Positions 17,662 to 25,831 of a stretch of 64,000 bases of DNA are shown piece by piece. A program made the translations under genes and the position numbers. The stretch comes from HXMU1420-2 sp034670145. Its GTDB lineage: Bacteria; Pseudomonadota; Alphaproteobacteria; Rhodobacterales; Rhodobacteraceae. Position 1 is the first letter of the stretch, and each line of letters starts with the position of its first letter. A model generated the notes under the pieces. That model was not told the origin of the DNA. It searched no databases and saw nothing but the letters and a program-made list of their open reading frames with translations. The stretch lies in NCBI GenBank assembly GCA_034670145.1, contig JAXMOA010000002.1, forward strand, positions 186,001 to 250,000, read 5' to 3'.

Positions 17662-18035
17662 TCTGGTATCTCCAATGGCGGAATGCGGGCAATACAGTTC
17701 TTGCGGAAGTGTTCCGGTCTTTCGCGCCAGGGCACCACCCCATCCGCGGCATCTCGGTAGCGGATCGCGCCATCCAGGATGGTTTCGACATGCTCGGCCT
17801 CGTTCAGGTGGCCATAGACATAGGTCCACCGCCCTTCACCGCGCAGCACAATCGAACAGCCCTGCGAACAGTTTGAAAAACACGCAACGTCGCGCAGGGC
17901 AATCCCCTGGGGCATCTGATCCCTCAGCGCATCATGCAGCACTTGCCCCGGGCGCAGCGTTTCGTCTTCGATTGCGAGCCCACGACGGCACTTTGTGCAC
18001 ACCATCAGCTCAACCTTCGCCGTTTCATCAGTCAC
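17658..18035 (-). CDS. DUF1636 ferredoxin-like metal-binding protein
   Basis: A 125-residue protein with CTKC near the N-terminus and CFSNCSQGC in the middle, a cysteine pattern resembling thioredoxin-like 2Fe-2S ferredoxins. DUF1636 genes are repeatedly found with cobW/cobN but the function is not established; cobalt handling or electron supply are guesses. The GTG start at 18035 follows AAAGGGG at good spacing. It is the first gene after the second B12 riboswitch and couples to cobW by ATGA. Confidence 0.85.
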   Translation of the reverse strand: MTDETAKVELMVCTKCRRGLAIEDETLRPGQVLHDALRDQMPQGIALRDVACFSNCSQGCSIVLRGEGRWTYVYGHLNEAEHVETILDGAIRYRDAADGVVPWRERPEHFRKNCIARIPPLEIPE

Positions 18036-18130
18036 TTGCCGCCCCTTTCTCAGGTTGCAAATCGGGCAGCGAGGCGCGGTCCATTCATTGGATCCGACCC
18101 CGGAACACCCCGTCCGGTCACGTCTTCTGC

Positions 18131-18316
18131 GCTGGCAGGTCTCCCGGCTTGCGGATGTCAGAGCATTGGTCGCTCTGGCGGCGATCCGTCCTTCCCGACC
18201 TTGCGGTCAGTGGCTTCGGATCCCTCTCCGGTCACGGTCGCGGGGGCGGCTGCGCTTGGGGCTTCGTCAGAAACCTTGTCGCATTCCCTTTTCACCTGTC
18301 CTAGAACAGGCACCAG
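18131..18316 (-). ncRNA. Cobalamin riboswitch upstream of the DUF1636-cobW-cobN operon
   Basis: Read on the minus strand, 18316 to 18131 carries the B12-riboswitch elements in order: GGTGCC, AAAAGGGAA, CAGCCGCCCCCGCGACCGTGA, GCCACTG, GGTCGGGAAGG and a closing CCGGGAGACCTGCC. It sits about 95 bases before the DUF1636 start and should govern the whole minus-strand operon down to cobJ or beyond. Only about 45 bases separate it from the divergent cobO start. Confidence 0.95.
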
Positions 18317-18361
18317 CATCGCAGCCTTCTGCGCTCTGCGCTTTTCCCTGTCAAGAACCGG

Positions 18362-18979
18362 ATGCCTGAAATGGATGATGTGAACGCCCGCCACAAAGAG
18401 AAAATGCAAAAGATCAAGGCCGCCCGGGACAAGATCATGCAAACCAAGACCGAAACCAAGGGTCTGATCATTGTTCATACCGGTGCGGGCAAGGGCAAAT
18501 CCTCTTCTGCCTTTGGGATGATCATGCGCTGTATCGCGCATGAGATGCCCTGTGCGGTTGTCCAGTTCATCAAGGGCACATGGAGCACGGGCGAAAAGGA
18601 GTTCCTGCGCGACCGTTTTGCCAAGGAGTGCCAGTTCATCGTCTCTGGCGAAGGGTTTACCTGGGAAACACAGGACCGCGAACGCGACATTGCTGCGGCT
18701 CAGGCCGGTTGGGAGAAGGCCAAAGAGCTGATCCGAAACCCCGAGATCCAGTTCGTGCTGTTGGACGAGATCAACATCGCGCTGCGTTATGATTATCTGG
18801 ATATCGACGAAGTGGTCGACTTCTTGCTGAGCGAAAAGCCCGACATGACCCATGTCGTGCTGACCGGGCGCAACGCCAAACCTGAATTGATCGAGGCCGC
18901 TGACATGGTCACCGAAATGTCGCTGATCAAGCATCCGTTCAAGGATGGGGTGAAGGCACAAAAGGGCGTTGAATTCTGA
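18362..18979 (+). CDS. cobO: Cob(I)alamin adenosyltransferase CobO/BtuR
   Basis: A 205-residue ATP:corrinoid adenosyltransferase of the CobA/CobO/BtuR type that attaches the upper adenosyl ligand. It has the P-loop HTGAGKGKSSSAFG (about residues 39-52) and VLLDEINIALRYDYLD. It is the first gene of the plus-strand group, divergent from the riboswitch-led operon. An in-frame ATG at 18371 is an alternative start. Confidence 0.94.
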   Translation: MPEMDDVNARHKEKMQKIKAARDKIMQTKTETKGLIIVHTGAGKGKSSSAFGMIMRCIAHEMPCAVVQFIKGTWSTGEKEFLRDRFAKECQFIVSGEGFTWETQDRERDIAAAQAGWEKAKELIRNPEIQFVLLDEINIALRYDYLDIDEVVDFLLSEKPDMTHVVLTGRNAKPELIEAADMVTEMSLIKHPFKDGVKAQKGVEF

Positions 18980-19030
18980 ACCTTGAATCGCTTCAAACCC
19001 GTTTGAAACTTTCGGCAGACAGGACCCAAA

Positions 19031-19372
19031 ATGACTAAAAAACGCCTTCTCACAGAATTTGGTATGGGCACCTCCCTGCGTCGTCAGGATTACACCCAGG
19101 CAGCTGTGCGCGCCGTTCAGGATGCGCTGTGGCACAATTCCATCAATCTGGCCGAGCTTTTGGGTCAGGATAAATCCGCCATGCTGATCGATGTCGAAAT
19201 CGGCGTTCAGGCGCCCGATCAGGTTGATACCGCCAAGGTCGCGGCGGCCTTTCCCTATGGGCAGATCTCTGTTGCGGCCGTGCTGGGTGGGTTGGACGTC
19301 CCCCGCCCGGACGGGAACCCAACCGTGATCGCCAATGCGGCGATTTCCGTCTCGTTCGAGTTGGAGCACTGA
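19031..19372 (+). CDS. Lin0512-family protein (first paralogue)
   Basis: A 113-residue protein of unknown function. It shares with the next gene the pattern E(F/M)GMG...YTxAAxRAxxDAxxHxSI, then GVQxPDQVD, P.GQ and VxGGLxV, about one third identity over the whole length by eye, so the two arose by tandem duplication. One base separates its stop from the next start. No catalytic motif or signal peptide is visible. The position between cobO and cobQ suggests a link to corrinoid metabolism; this is inference. Confidence 0.75.
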   Translation: MTKKRLLTEFGMGTSLRRQDYTQAAVRAVQDALWHNSINLAELLGQDKSAMLIDVEIGVQAPDQVDTAKVAAAFPYGQISVAAVLGGLDVPRPDGNPTVIANAAISVSFELEH

Positions 19373-19373
19373 T

Positions 19374-19724
19374 ATGCAACGTTTTATTATCGAAATGGGC
19401 ATGGGCAACGACCAATACGGCCAGAATTACACCAAGGCCGCGACCCGTGCGATCGAGGACGCCATTCGCCATTCCTCTATCCCCATGTTTGATGCGCTTT
19501 CGATTGCGCATGACAAGATGCAGGTTCGGGTCACAGTCGGGGTGCAGGAGCCGGATCAGGTGGATTGTGTGGCCCTGGCCGAAAACCTGCCGCGTGGGCA
19601 GGCCACAGTGAAAGCCGTCAAGGGCGGTTTGAACGTCACCAACCCGGATTCTGGCAATATCACGGTCATCGCCACGGCCGCGGTGGAGGCGTTTCTGGAC
19701 CCTGCCGACCTGCCCAAGACCTAG
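19374..19724 (+). CDS. Lin0512-family protein (second paralogue)
   Basis: A 116-residue paralogue of the preceding gene. The start at 19374 is chosen because it follows the previous stop by one base and restores alignment with its sister (MQRFIIEMGMG); an upstream in-frame start overlaps the first gene. Equal size and tight coupling suggest two subunits of one hetero-oligomer. Function unknown. Confidence 0.75.
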   Translation: MQRFIIEMGMGNDQYGQNYTKAATRAIEDAIRHSSIPMFDALSIAHDKMQVRVTVGVQEPDQVDCVALAENLPRGQATVKAVKGGLNVTNPDSGNITVIATAAVEAFLDPADLPKT

Positions 19725-19834
19725 TGCGCTGCGTGCCTTGGCCATTTGAAAGGTTCGCCAAAGTCAAACGGGCAGGGCGCGTGGGGCTGTTCGATCAATC
19801 GGGGTGGTGGCCCTGTTCAGAACGCGGGTAACCC

Positions 19835-20665
19835 ATGCGTCTTCCTTCTTTCCTGGATCCAACGCTGCGCCCGCCTGTCCGGGTCACGTCCTATCATCTT
19901 TGCCCGGTAACCTGGGTGGCGCCTCAGCCTCTGCGCATTGCGATCCTGGCTGATCTGCATGGTTGCACGCCCTGGGTGCCGGTACGCGCGGTGCATGCGC
20001 TGGTGGATCAGATCCTGTCTCTGGAGGCGGATCTCATCCTGTTGCCTGGTGATTTTGCTGGTCATGCGGCCCTGGCCAGCCCGCTGGCGCCAGCCGAAGT
20101 TGCGGCAATCCTTGCCCGGCTGTCCGCGCCGCTGGGGGTTTATGCCGTCATGGGCAATCATGACTGGAAAGATGACCCGGCGGCCCGCAAGGCCCGTCAC
20201 CATGACACCATCTGGCATCGGGCCTTTGAGGCGGCCGGCCTCCCTGTCTTGTCCAATCGCAGCCTGCGGCTGTCGCATCATGGCACCCGCTTGGCTCTGG
20301 CTGGAATCGACTCCCAACGCGCCTATGGAAAACGCAACCGCGTCGGGCGTGGTGCGGATGATGTCGAAAAGGCGCTCGACGGGGTGCCCCATGACATGTT
20401 CACTATCCTTATGGCGCATGAACCAGATATCTTTCACACCGCAGATCCGCGTATTGATCTGACCATCTCTGGTCACACCCATGGCGGACAGATCCGGCCG
20501 CTGGATTTTCCGCTGGTGGTGCCCTCTGACTATGGTCGCAATTATGCGTACGGGCATTATCAGCGCGGTGACCAGTCGCTGGTTGTGTCCGGCGGGATCG
20601 GCTATTCCGGGCCGCCCTTGCGGCTAAACATGCCGCCAGAGATCACCTTGGTTACGTTGGCATGA
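19835..20665 (+). CDS. Calcineurin-like metallophosphoesterase
   Basis: A 276-residue protein with the full two-metal phosphoesterase signature: ADLHG near residue 40, LLPGDF, MGNHDWKDD, MAHEPD and GHTHGGQIRP. It resembles the YkuE/YaeI-like group, which can act on lipids or small phosphate esters. No convincing signal peptide or membrane anchor is seen. Its stop overlaps the cobQ start (ATGA), so its level is tied to a cobalamin enzyme. A role as a nucleotide-loop phosphatase is possible but unproven. Confidence 0.88.
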   Translation: MRLPSFLDPTLRPPVRVTSYHLCPVTWVAPQPLRIAILADLHGCTPWVPVRAVHALVDQILSLEADLILLPGDFAGHAALASPLAPAEVAAILARLSAPLGVYAVMGNHDWKDDPAARKARHHDTIWHRAFEAAGLPVLSNRSLRLSHHGTRLALAGIDSQRAYGKRNRVGRGADDVEKALDGVPHDMFTILMAHEPDIFHTADPRIDLTISGHTHGGQIRPLDFPLVVPSDYGRNYAYGHYQRGDQSLVVSGGIGYSGPPLRLNMPPEITLVTLA

Positions 20666-22149
20666 GTGCGTTGATGTTCCAGGGCACGGGCTCCAATGTC
20701 GGCAAATCCATGTTGGTTGCCGGGATCTGCCGCGCCCTGACGCGCCGTGGCCTATCTGTCGCGCCGTTCAAACCGCAGAACATGTCCAATAATGCCGCCG
20801 TGACAGGCGATGGCGGAGAGATCGGTCGCGCCCAGGCGCTTCAGGCGCTTGCGTGTGGATTGGAGCCCCATACGGACATGAATCCGGTTCTGCTCAAACC
20901 GGAAACCGATACAGGTGCTCAGATCGTGGTTCAGGGCCGGCGGGTGGCCACACTCAAGGCGCGCGACTATGGAAAGCTCAAACCCCAACTGATGGCCTCG
21001 GTGCTGGAGAGTTTCAATCGCCTGCGCGCGGTCCATGACATTGTTCTGGTCGAGGGTGCAGGTAGCCCCGCAGAAATCAACCTGCGTCAGGGCGATATCG
21101 CGAATATGGGTTTCGCCACGGCTGCGGATGTGCCGGTTGTTCTGATCGGAGATATCGACCGGGGCGGCGTCATGGCACAGCTTGTCGGGACCTCGGAAAT
21201 CCTGGATCGGCAAGACCGAGCCATGATAAAAGGTTTTTTAATCAATAAGTTTCGAGGCGACCCTTCGCTGTTTGATGAGGGCTATGACTTTGTAAAACGC
21301 CGTACCGAATGGTCAGGTTTCGGCGTGCTGCCATGGTTTTCGGAGGCTTGGCGCCTGCCGGCTGAAGATGCATTGGACCTTGCCGGTTCCCGAGGTTCCG
21401 GCGCGTTGCATATCGTTTGCCTTGGGCTGTCGCGCATTGCCAATTTCGACGACCTGGACCCGCTCGCGCAGGAACCTCAGGTCCGCGTCACCATGCTCCG
21501 CCCCGGACAGCCGATCCCGGCTGACGCCGGTCTGGTGATCATCCCTGGCAGCAAATCGACGCGTGCTGACCTTGATTTCCTGCGTGCGCAGGGCTGGCAT
21601 ATAGACCTGGCAGCGCATCACCGGCGGGGGGGGCGTATTCTGGGCATATGTGGCGGCTACCAAATGCTGGGCCAAACGGTGCTCGACCCCGAAGGCATCG
21701 AAGGTCCGCCGGGCTCTACCCCTGGATTGGGACTGCTGGAGATCGAAACCATCATGACCGGCGACAAGCGGCTGCGCGATACCCAGGCTACCCATATCGC
21801 CACTGGCCTGCCGATCACCGGTTACGAGATCCATATAGGCCGCACCGAAGGACCGGATTGTGACCGCCCGTTTGCTCGAATCGGTTCCCGCCCCGAAGGC
21901 GCCACCAGTTCTGATGGGACTGTCACGGGCAGCTATCTGCATGGAATGTTCCGGGACGACAAGTTTCGCGCGGCGATGCTGCGCCACCTTGGCGGGCCGG
22001 CTTCGGGGCTCGACTATGGCGCCGTTGTGCAAAAAACGCTCGACGATCTGGCCGCGCATGTCGAAACCCATCTTGATATCGACGGTCTGTTGGCGGTCGC
22101 CAGATCCCATCAATCCAGTCCGATCACCAACAATCAGAGCGGTTCATGA
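20662..22149 (+). CDS. cobQ: Cobyric acid synthase CobQ
   Basis: A 495-residue enzyme that amidates side chains b, d, e and g of adenosylcobyrinic acid a,c-diamide using glutamine and ATP. The N-terminal domain shows FQGTGSNVGKSMLVAG and FKPQNMSNNAAVT; the C-terminal class I amidotransferase domain has its cysteine in GICGGYQMLG and a histidine near GSYLHGMF. It is coupled by ATGA overlaps to the phosphoesterase before and the M24 gene after. Confidence 0.95.
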   Translation: MSALMFQGTGSNVGKSMLVAGICRALTRRGLSVAPFKPQNMSNNAAVTGDGGEIGRAQALQALACGLEPHTDMNPVLLKPETDTGAQIVVQGRRVATLKARDYGKLKPQLMASVLESFNRLRAVHDIVLVEGAGSPAEINLRQGDIANMGFATAADVPVVLIGDIDRGGVMAQLVGTSEILDRQDRAMIKGFLINKFRGDPSLFDEGYDFVKRRTEWSGFGVLPWFSEAWRLPAEDALDLAGSRGSGALHIVCLGLSRIANFDDLDPLAQEPQVRVTMLRPGQPIPADAGLVIIPGSKSTRADLDFLRAQGWHIDLAAHHRRGGRILGICGGYQMLGQTVLDPEGIEGPPGSTPGLGLLEIETIMTGDKRLRDTQATHIATGLPITGYEIHIGRTEGPDCDRPFARIGSRPEGATSSDGTVTGSYLHGMFRDDKFRAAMLRHLGGPASGLDYGAVVQKTLDDLAAHVETHLDIDGLLAVARSHQSSPITNNQSGS

Positions 22150-23336
22150 ACACACAAACCCAAACCGACGGTTTTCCGGTCGAAGAGTATCGTGCCCGCT
22201 TGTCGCGTGCCCAGGCGGGGATGGCGCAGCGGGGCCTTGCGGCGCTGCTGCTCACGACCGAGCCCGAGCTGCGGTATTTCACCGGCTTTCTGACCCGTTT
22301 TTGGGAAAGCCCCACACGCCCCTGGTTTCTGATCGTGCCAGTCAATGGGGATCCGGTGGCCGTGATCCCGTCGATTGGTGCGCCGCTGATGGCGCGCAGT
22401 TGGTTGAGTGATATTCGCACCTGGTTGTCGCCTGATTTGCAGGATGATGGCATTTCGCTGCTGGCCGATACCCTGGCCGAGATTGCGCCGGGGCCGGTTG
22501 GGGTGCCTATGGGCCATGAAACCCACCTGCGGATGCCGCTGGCCGATTGGACCCGCCTGCAGACCGCGCCGGGATTTACTCTGGTGTCGGACGCGGGGCT
22601 CATGCGGCAGATGCGGCTGATCAAATCGCCCGCCGAGATTGCCAAGATTGCGCAGGCCTGTGCCATTGCCGGGCGTGCCTTTGATCGTGTGCCAGAGGCT
22701 ATGGCGCCGGGAATGCCGCTGGATCAGGTGTTCCGCCAGTTTCAGATCCTTTGCCTGCAAGAGGGGGGCGACTATGTCTCTTATCTGGCGGGCGGGGCCG
22801 GGCAGGGCGGGTATGCCGATGTTATCTCTCCGGCCGGGCCGGAACCGTTGACGGCGGGGGATGTGCTGATGCTTGACACAGGGGTCGTGCGGGATGGGTA
22901 TTTCTGCGACTTTGACCGCAACTTTTCTGTCGGTCCCCCTTCTGCGGCGACGCGCGACGCATATGCCCGCCTGATTGAGGCCACCGCCGCCGGTTTCGAC
23001 GCTGCGCGTCCGGGGGCTACGGCTGCGGATGTCTTTCACGCGATGCAGCGGATTCTGACGGCTGGAGTGAACGGAGCAGGCGCGGGAGGTCAGGGCAAGC
23101 CCTCTGATCCTGGGCGCCTGGGGCATGGGTTGGGCATGCAACTGACGGAATGGCCGTCGTTGATTGCCGGGGATCATACGGTTTTGGAACCGGGCATGGT
23201 GTTGACGCTGGAGCCCGGTATTGACACTGGCCATGGTCGCATGATGGTTCATGAAGAGAACATCGTTGTCGGTCAGAGCACGGCCCAACCTCTTTCCCCA
23301 ATGGCGGGTCCAGACCTGCCGATCATAGGATCATGA
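22146..23336 (+). CDS. M24-family metallopeptidase-fold protein (Xaa-Pro/ectoine hydrolase-like)
   Basis: A 396-residue creatinase/aminopeptidase P-type protein. The five dinuclear-metal ligands look intact: D244 (MLDTG), D255 (CDFDRN), H327 (GHGLG), E356 (LEPG) and E370 or E371 (HEEN). The family includes Xaa-Pro peptidases, creatinase, ectoine hydrolase (DoeA/EutD) and the DMSP lyase DddP. Its ATG overlaps the cobQ stop, and an Asp/Glu-racemase-fold gene follows by one base, a pairing also seen in ectoine-utilisation operons (EutD/EutA), but the rest of that operon is missing. Substrate unresolved. Confidence 0.85.
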   Translation: MNTQTQTDGFPVEEYRARLSRAQAGMAQRGLAALLLTTEPELRYFTGFLTRFWESPTRPWFLIVPVNGDPVAVIPSIGAPLMARSWLSDIRTWLSPDLQDDGISLLADTLAEIAPGPVGVPMGHETHLRMPLADWTRLQTAPGFTLVSDAGLMRQMRLIKSPAEIAKIAQACAIAGRAFDRVPEAMAPGMPLDQVFRQFQILCLQEGGDYVSYLAGGAGQGGYADVISPAGPEPLTAGDVLMLDTGVVRDGYFCDFDRNFSVGPPSAATRDAYARLIEATAAGFDAARPGATAADVFHAMQRILTAGVNGAGAGGQGKPSDPGRLGHGLGMQLTEWPSLIAGDHTVLEPGMVLTLEPGIDTGHGRMMVHEENIVVGQSTAQPLSPMAGPDLPIIGS

Positions 23337-23337
23337 C

Positions 23338-24084
23338 ATGACGCAATTGTCCTACCAACTGGATCCCGCCACGCCTGCGCGTCTGGGGCTGGTCGTGTTG
23401 CAAACCGACGAACAGTTGGAAACTGATTTTCGCGCGCTGCTGCCGGGGCGCACGCCGCTTTATGTTTCTCGGGTGCCCAGCGCGCCCGAAGTTTCGCCTG
23501 AGACGTTGCAATCAATGGCCGCTCATCTGACCCAGTCCGCTGCGCTTTTGCCTGCAGCTCGGGAATTTGACGTTGTTGGATATGGCTGCACCTCGGGCAC
23601 GGCACAGATTGGCACAGATCAGATCGCTGAACTGGTGGGCGCTGGCACCCGGACCCGGAATGTGACGGAACCGGTTTCTGCGCTGGTGGCGGCCTGCGCC
23701 CATCTGGGCATTGGTCAACTCGCGTTTCTGTCACCCTATGTCGAGAATGTATCGGGTCGCCTGCGTGCGGTTTTGGCGGGCAACGGTATTCAGACCCCGA
23801 ACTTTGCGACTTTCGACGAAGCCGAAGAAGCCCGTGTTGCCCGAATCTCTCCTGATAGTATTGTAGAGGCCGGTATTGCCCTGATGGCGCAGGCGGATGA
23901 GGCGCCGGGTGCGAGACCGGACGCGCTTTTTCTCAGCTGCACCAATCTGCGCGGGGTTGAGGCGGGGCCGCGCATTGCCCGTGCCACGGGCCGCCCGGTG
24001 TTGTCGAGCAATCTGGTTCTGGCCTGGCATATGTGCAGGCTGGCCGGGGTTGAAGCGCCTGAATTGGATCACAGCCTCGGCTGA
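23338..24084 (+). CDS. Asp/Glu racemase-fold protein (arylmalonate decarboxylase/maleate isomerase/EutA-like)
   Basis: A 248-residue protein with the two catalytic cysteines of the superfamily, one in GYGCTSGT (about residue 83) and one in LSCTNLRG (about residue 200). Members isomerise maleate, decarboxylate arylmalonates or racemise amino acids; EutA of ectoine degradation is also of this type. It begins one base after the M24 gene and so belongs to the same transcript. Exact activity cannot be assigned. Confidence 0.82.
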   Translation: MTQLSYQLDPATPARLGLVVLQTDEQLETDFRALLPGRTPLYVSRVPSAPEVSPETLQSMAAHLTQSAALLPAAREFDVVGYGCTSGTAQIGTDQIAELVGAGTRTRNVTEPVSALVAACAHLGIGQLAFLSPYVENVSGRLRAVLAGNGIQTPNFATFDEAEEARVARISPDSIVEAGIALMAQADEAPGARPDALFLSCTNLRGVEAGPRIARATGRPVLSSNLVLAWHMCRLAGVEAPELDHSLG

Positions 24085-24142
24085 AACCATCTGTTCCAGA
24101 TAAGAAGCCCCAAAGCGGCGTTTTTCAAAGGTTCGGGTTCGA

Positions 24143-24385
24143 ATGCATTTTGTCCCCAAGAAATATGGTCAATTCCTGTTCTACGTCCTGATGGCATTTC
24201 TGATGTCGGGGCTGATGACCTTTGTAATCACCCTGTTCAATATTGGGATCGACATGTCGCGGATCGCGCCGGTGTTTTTTGCCTGGATGCGCTCTTGGGC
24301 TGTCGCATTTGTTGCGGCGCTGCCTGCGCTGATGATTGTCACGCCGGTGGTGCGCAGGTTGGTGACGCAGCTGGTCGTCGAATAG
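24143..24385 (+). CDS. DUF2798 small membrane protein
   Basis: An 80-residue protein with two predicted membrane helices (about residues 10-35 and 45-68) separated by a short loop, matching DUF2798. Function unknown. It lies 58 bases after the racemase-fold gene. Confidence 0.75.
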   Translation: MHFVPKKYGQFLFYVLMAFLMSGLMTFVITLFNIGIDMSRIAPVFFAWMRSWAVAFVAALPALMIVTPVVRRLVTQLVVE

Positions 24386-24428
24386 GCGGACGTGCCCGCC
24401 TGTCAGGTGGTATTTCTGAAAGGGAACC

Positions 24429-24449
24429 CGAAAATTCTGCGAATTTTCG
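24429..24449. terminator. Inverted repeat between convergent genes
   Basis: A perfect 9-bp palindromic repeat CGAAAATTC-TGC-GAATTTTCG lies between the convergent DUF2798 and acyl-CoA dehydrogenase genes. The AT-rich arms give T-richness on both strands, which fits a weak bidirectional terminator. Confidence 0.35.
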
Positions 24450-24477
24450 CCGGCGTGGGTTTGCGCGGTGACGTTCT

Positions 24478-25620
24478 TTATAGGCCCATTTGGCGGGCGG
24501 CCAGATCCCGCATGATTTCTTCGGAGCCGCCACCGATGGCCATGACTTTCACTTCCCGGTAGATACGTTCTACCGGATTGCCACGCAGATAGCCGGCGCC
24601 GCCAAAGATCTGCATCGCCTCGCTGGCACAAAACTCCAGCGCTTTCGTGGAAAAGAACTTGGCTTTGCTGATCTCTGCAACCGGCATTTCGCCCTGATTC
24701 ACCATCCAGCAAATCTGATTCAAATAGGCCTCGACCGCATCAATCTGGGCGGACATATCGGCGAATTTGTGGCGGATCACCTGGTGGCGGATCAGTGTTT
24801 TGCCAAAGGTTTCGCGTTCGCGCGCCCATTCCAGCGCCGAAGCATAACACACCTTCATCATACCCAGGCATCCGGCGATCAAATTTACCCGTTCCAGGTT
24901 GAAGTTTTCCATCACTGCCAGAAATCCGCGATCTTCCTCGCCCATCAAACAGTCAGCGGAGACCCGCGCATTGTCAAAATGCAACGTTGCCTGATCTGAG
25001 CACCACCAGCCCATTTTGCGCGATAGCGGCACCCGGGAAAATCCGGGAGTGTCCGACTCGACCAGGAACAGGGAGATCCCCTCAAGTCCGGCCCCACCTG
25101 TGCGCGCTGCGACCACGAAGTAATCCGAGGTCATGCCGCCGGTGATGAATGTCTTTTCTCCGTTCAAGACAAAGTGATTACCGTCCCGCCGGGCGGTGGT
25201 ACGTAAATTTGCCACATCCGAACCGCCCCCCGGTTCAGTCACGCCGAGGCTTGATCCTTTGCGACCGGCCAAGACGTCTGGCAGGACCCGCGTCTTGATC
25301 TCGTCCGAGGCCAGCCGATAGATCGGATCAACGGAAATGGACCGTCCACCAACCGCCGCGGCAACGCCACCGGCGGCACAGCGGGCCAATTCCTCGCTCC
25401 AGATCGCGCGCATGAAACAATCGTCAAACCCCAATCCACCATGAGCCTGATCAATGCCAAACCCCCAAACGCCCAGGGCCCCGATCTTTTCATGCAAGGC
25501 CCAGGGCACCTCTCCGGCCTCGTCCCAGGCGTCGGCGTACGGTGTGACCTCTTTTGCCACAAAGGCCTGAACCGTGTCACGAAAGGCCACGCGCTCGGGC
25601 GTGTCAAACGGGTTTCGCAT
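24478..25620 (-). CDS. Acyl-CoA dehydrogenase
   Basis: A 380-residue flavoprotein that introduces the alpha-beta double bond of acyl-CoA. It shows the FAD/substrate motifs GVTEPGGGSDVANLRT and LNGEKTFITGG and the QIFGGAGYLRGNPVERIYRE segment. The usual C-terminal YEGT glutamate is replaced (IGGGSEEI), but a glutamate is present in NFNLERVN, the position of the catalytic base in isovaleryl-CoA dehydrogenase. The start at 25620 follows AGGAAAG; the longer frame overlaps the PBP promoter region. It stands alone on its strand. Confidence 0.9.
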   Translation of the reverse strand: MRNPFDTPERVAFRDTVQAFVAKEVTPYADAWDEAGEVPWALHEKIGALGVWGFGIDQAHGGLGFDDCFMRAIWSEELARCAAGGVAAAVGGRSISVDPIYRLASDEIKTRVLPDVLAGRKGSSLGVTEPGGGSDVANLRTTARRDGNHFVLNGEKTFITGGMTSDYFVVAARTGGAGLEGISLFLVESDTPGFSRVPLSRKMGWWCSDQATLHFDNARVSADCLMGEEDRGFLAVMENFNLERVNLIAGCLGMMKVCYASALEWARERETFGKTLIRHQVIRHKFADMSAQIDAVEAYLNQICWMVNQGEMPVAEISKAKFFSTKALEFCASEAMQIFGGAGYLRGNPVERIYREVKVMAIGGGSEEIMRDLAARQMGL

Positions 25621-25831
25621 CTCTTTCCTCCCTCGAACCAACAGTGTGTCAGCCCGCCCGAGGCTAGCACATCCCGACGGTGGCCGCGCCCCTGACGCTG
25701 CGACCCGAGCCGCCGTATTGGCCCCCAGATCCCGGTTGGGGCGCAAATTCGTTGGCGGGATGCCGCCCAACCCTTTGACCCTAACTGAGCCACCCCTTAT
25801 ATTGGACAGGCACTGCCGCAGGGGCCCCAGC

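Noticed and set aside
22146..23336. DMSP lyase DddP
   Set aside because: DddP is longer and has altered metal ligands; here all five M24 ligands look standard and the neighbours do not suggest DMSP use.
24112..24127. Terminator after the racemase-fold gene
   Set aside because: Only a 3-bp stem before the T-run; too weak to call.
25574..25831. Longer PBP1A frame from 25574
   Set aside because: It overlaps the start of the divergent acyl-CoA dehydrogenase and adds a non-hydrophobic extension; GTG 25832 gives the expected membrane anchor.
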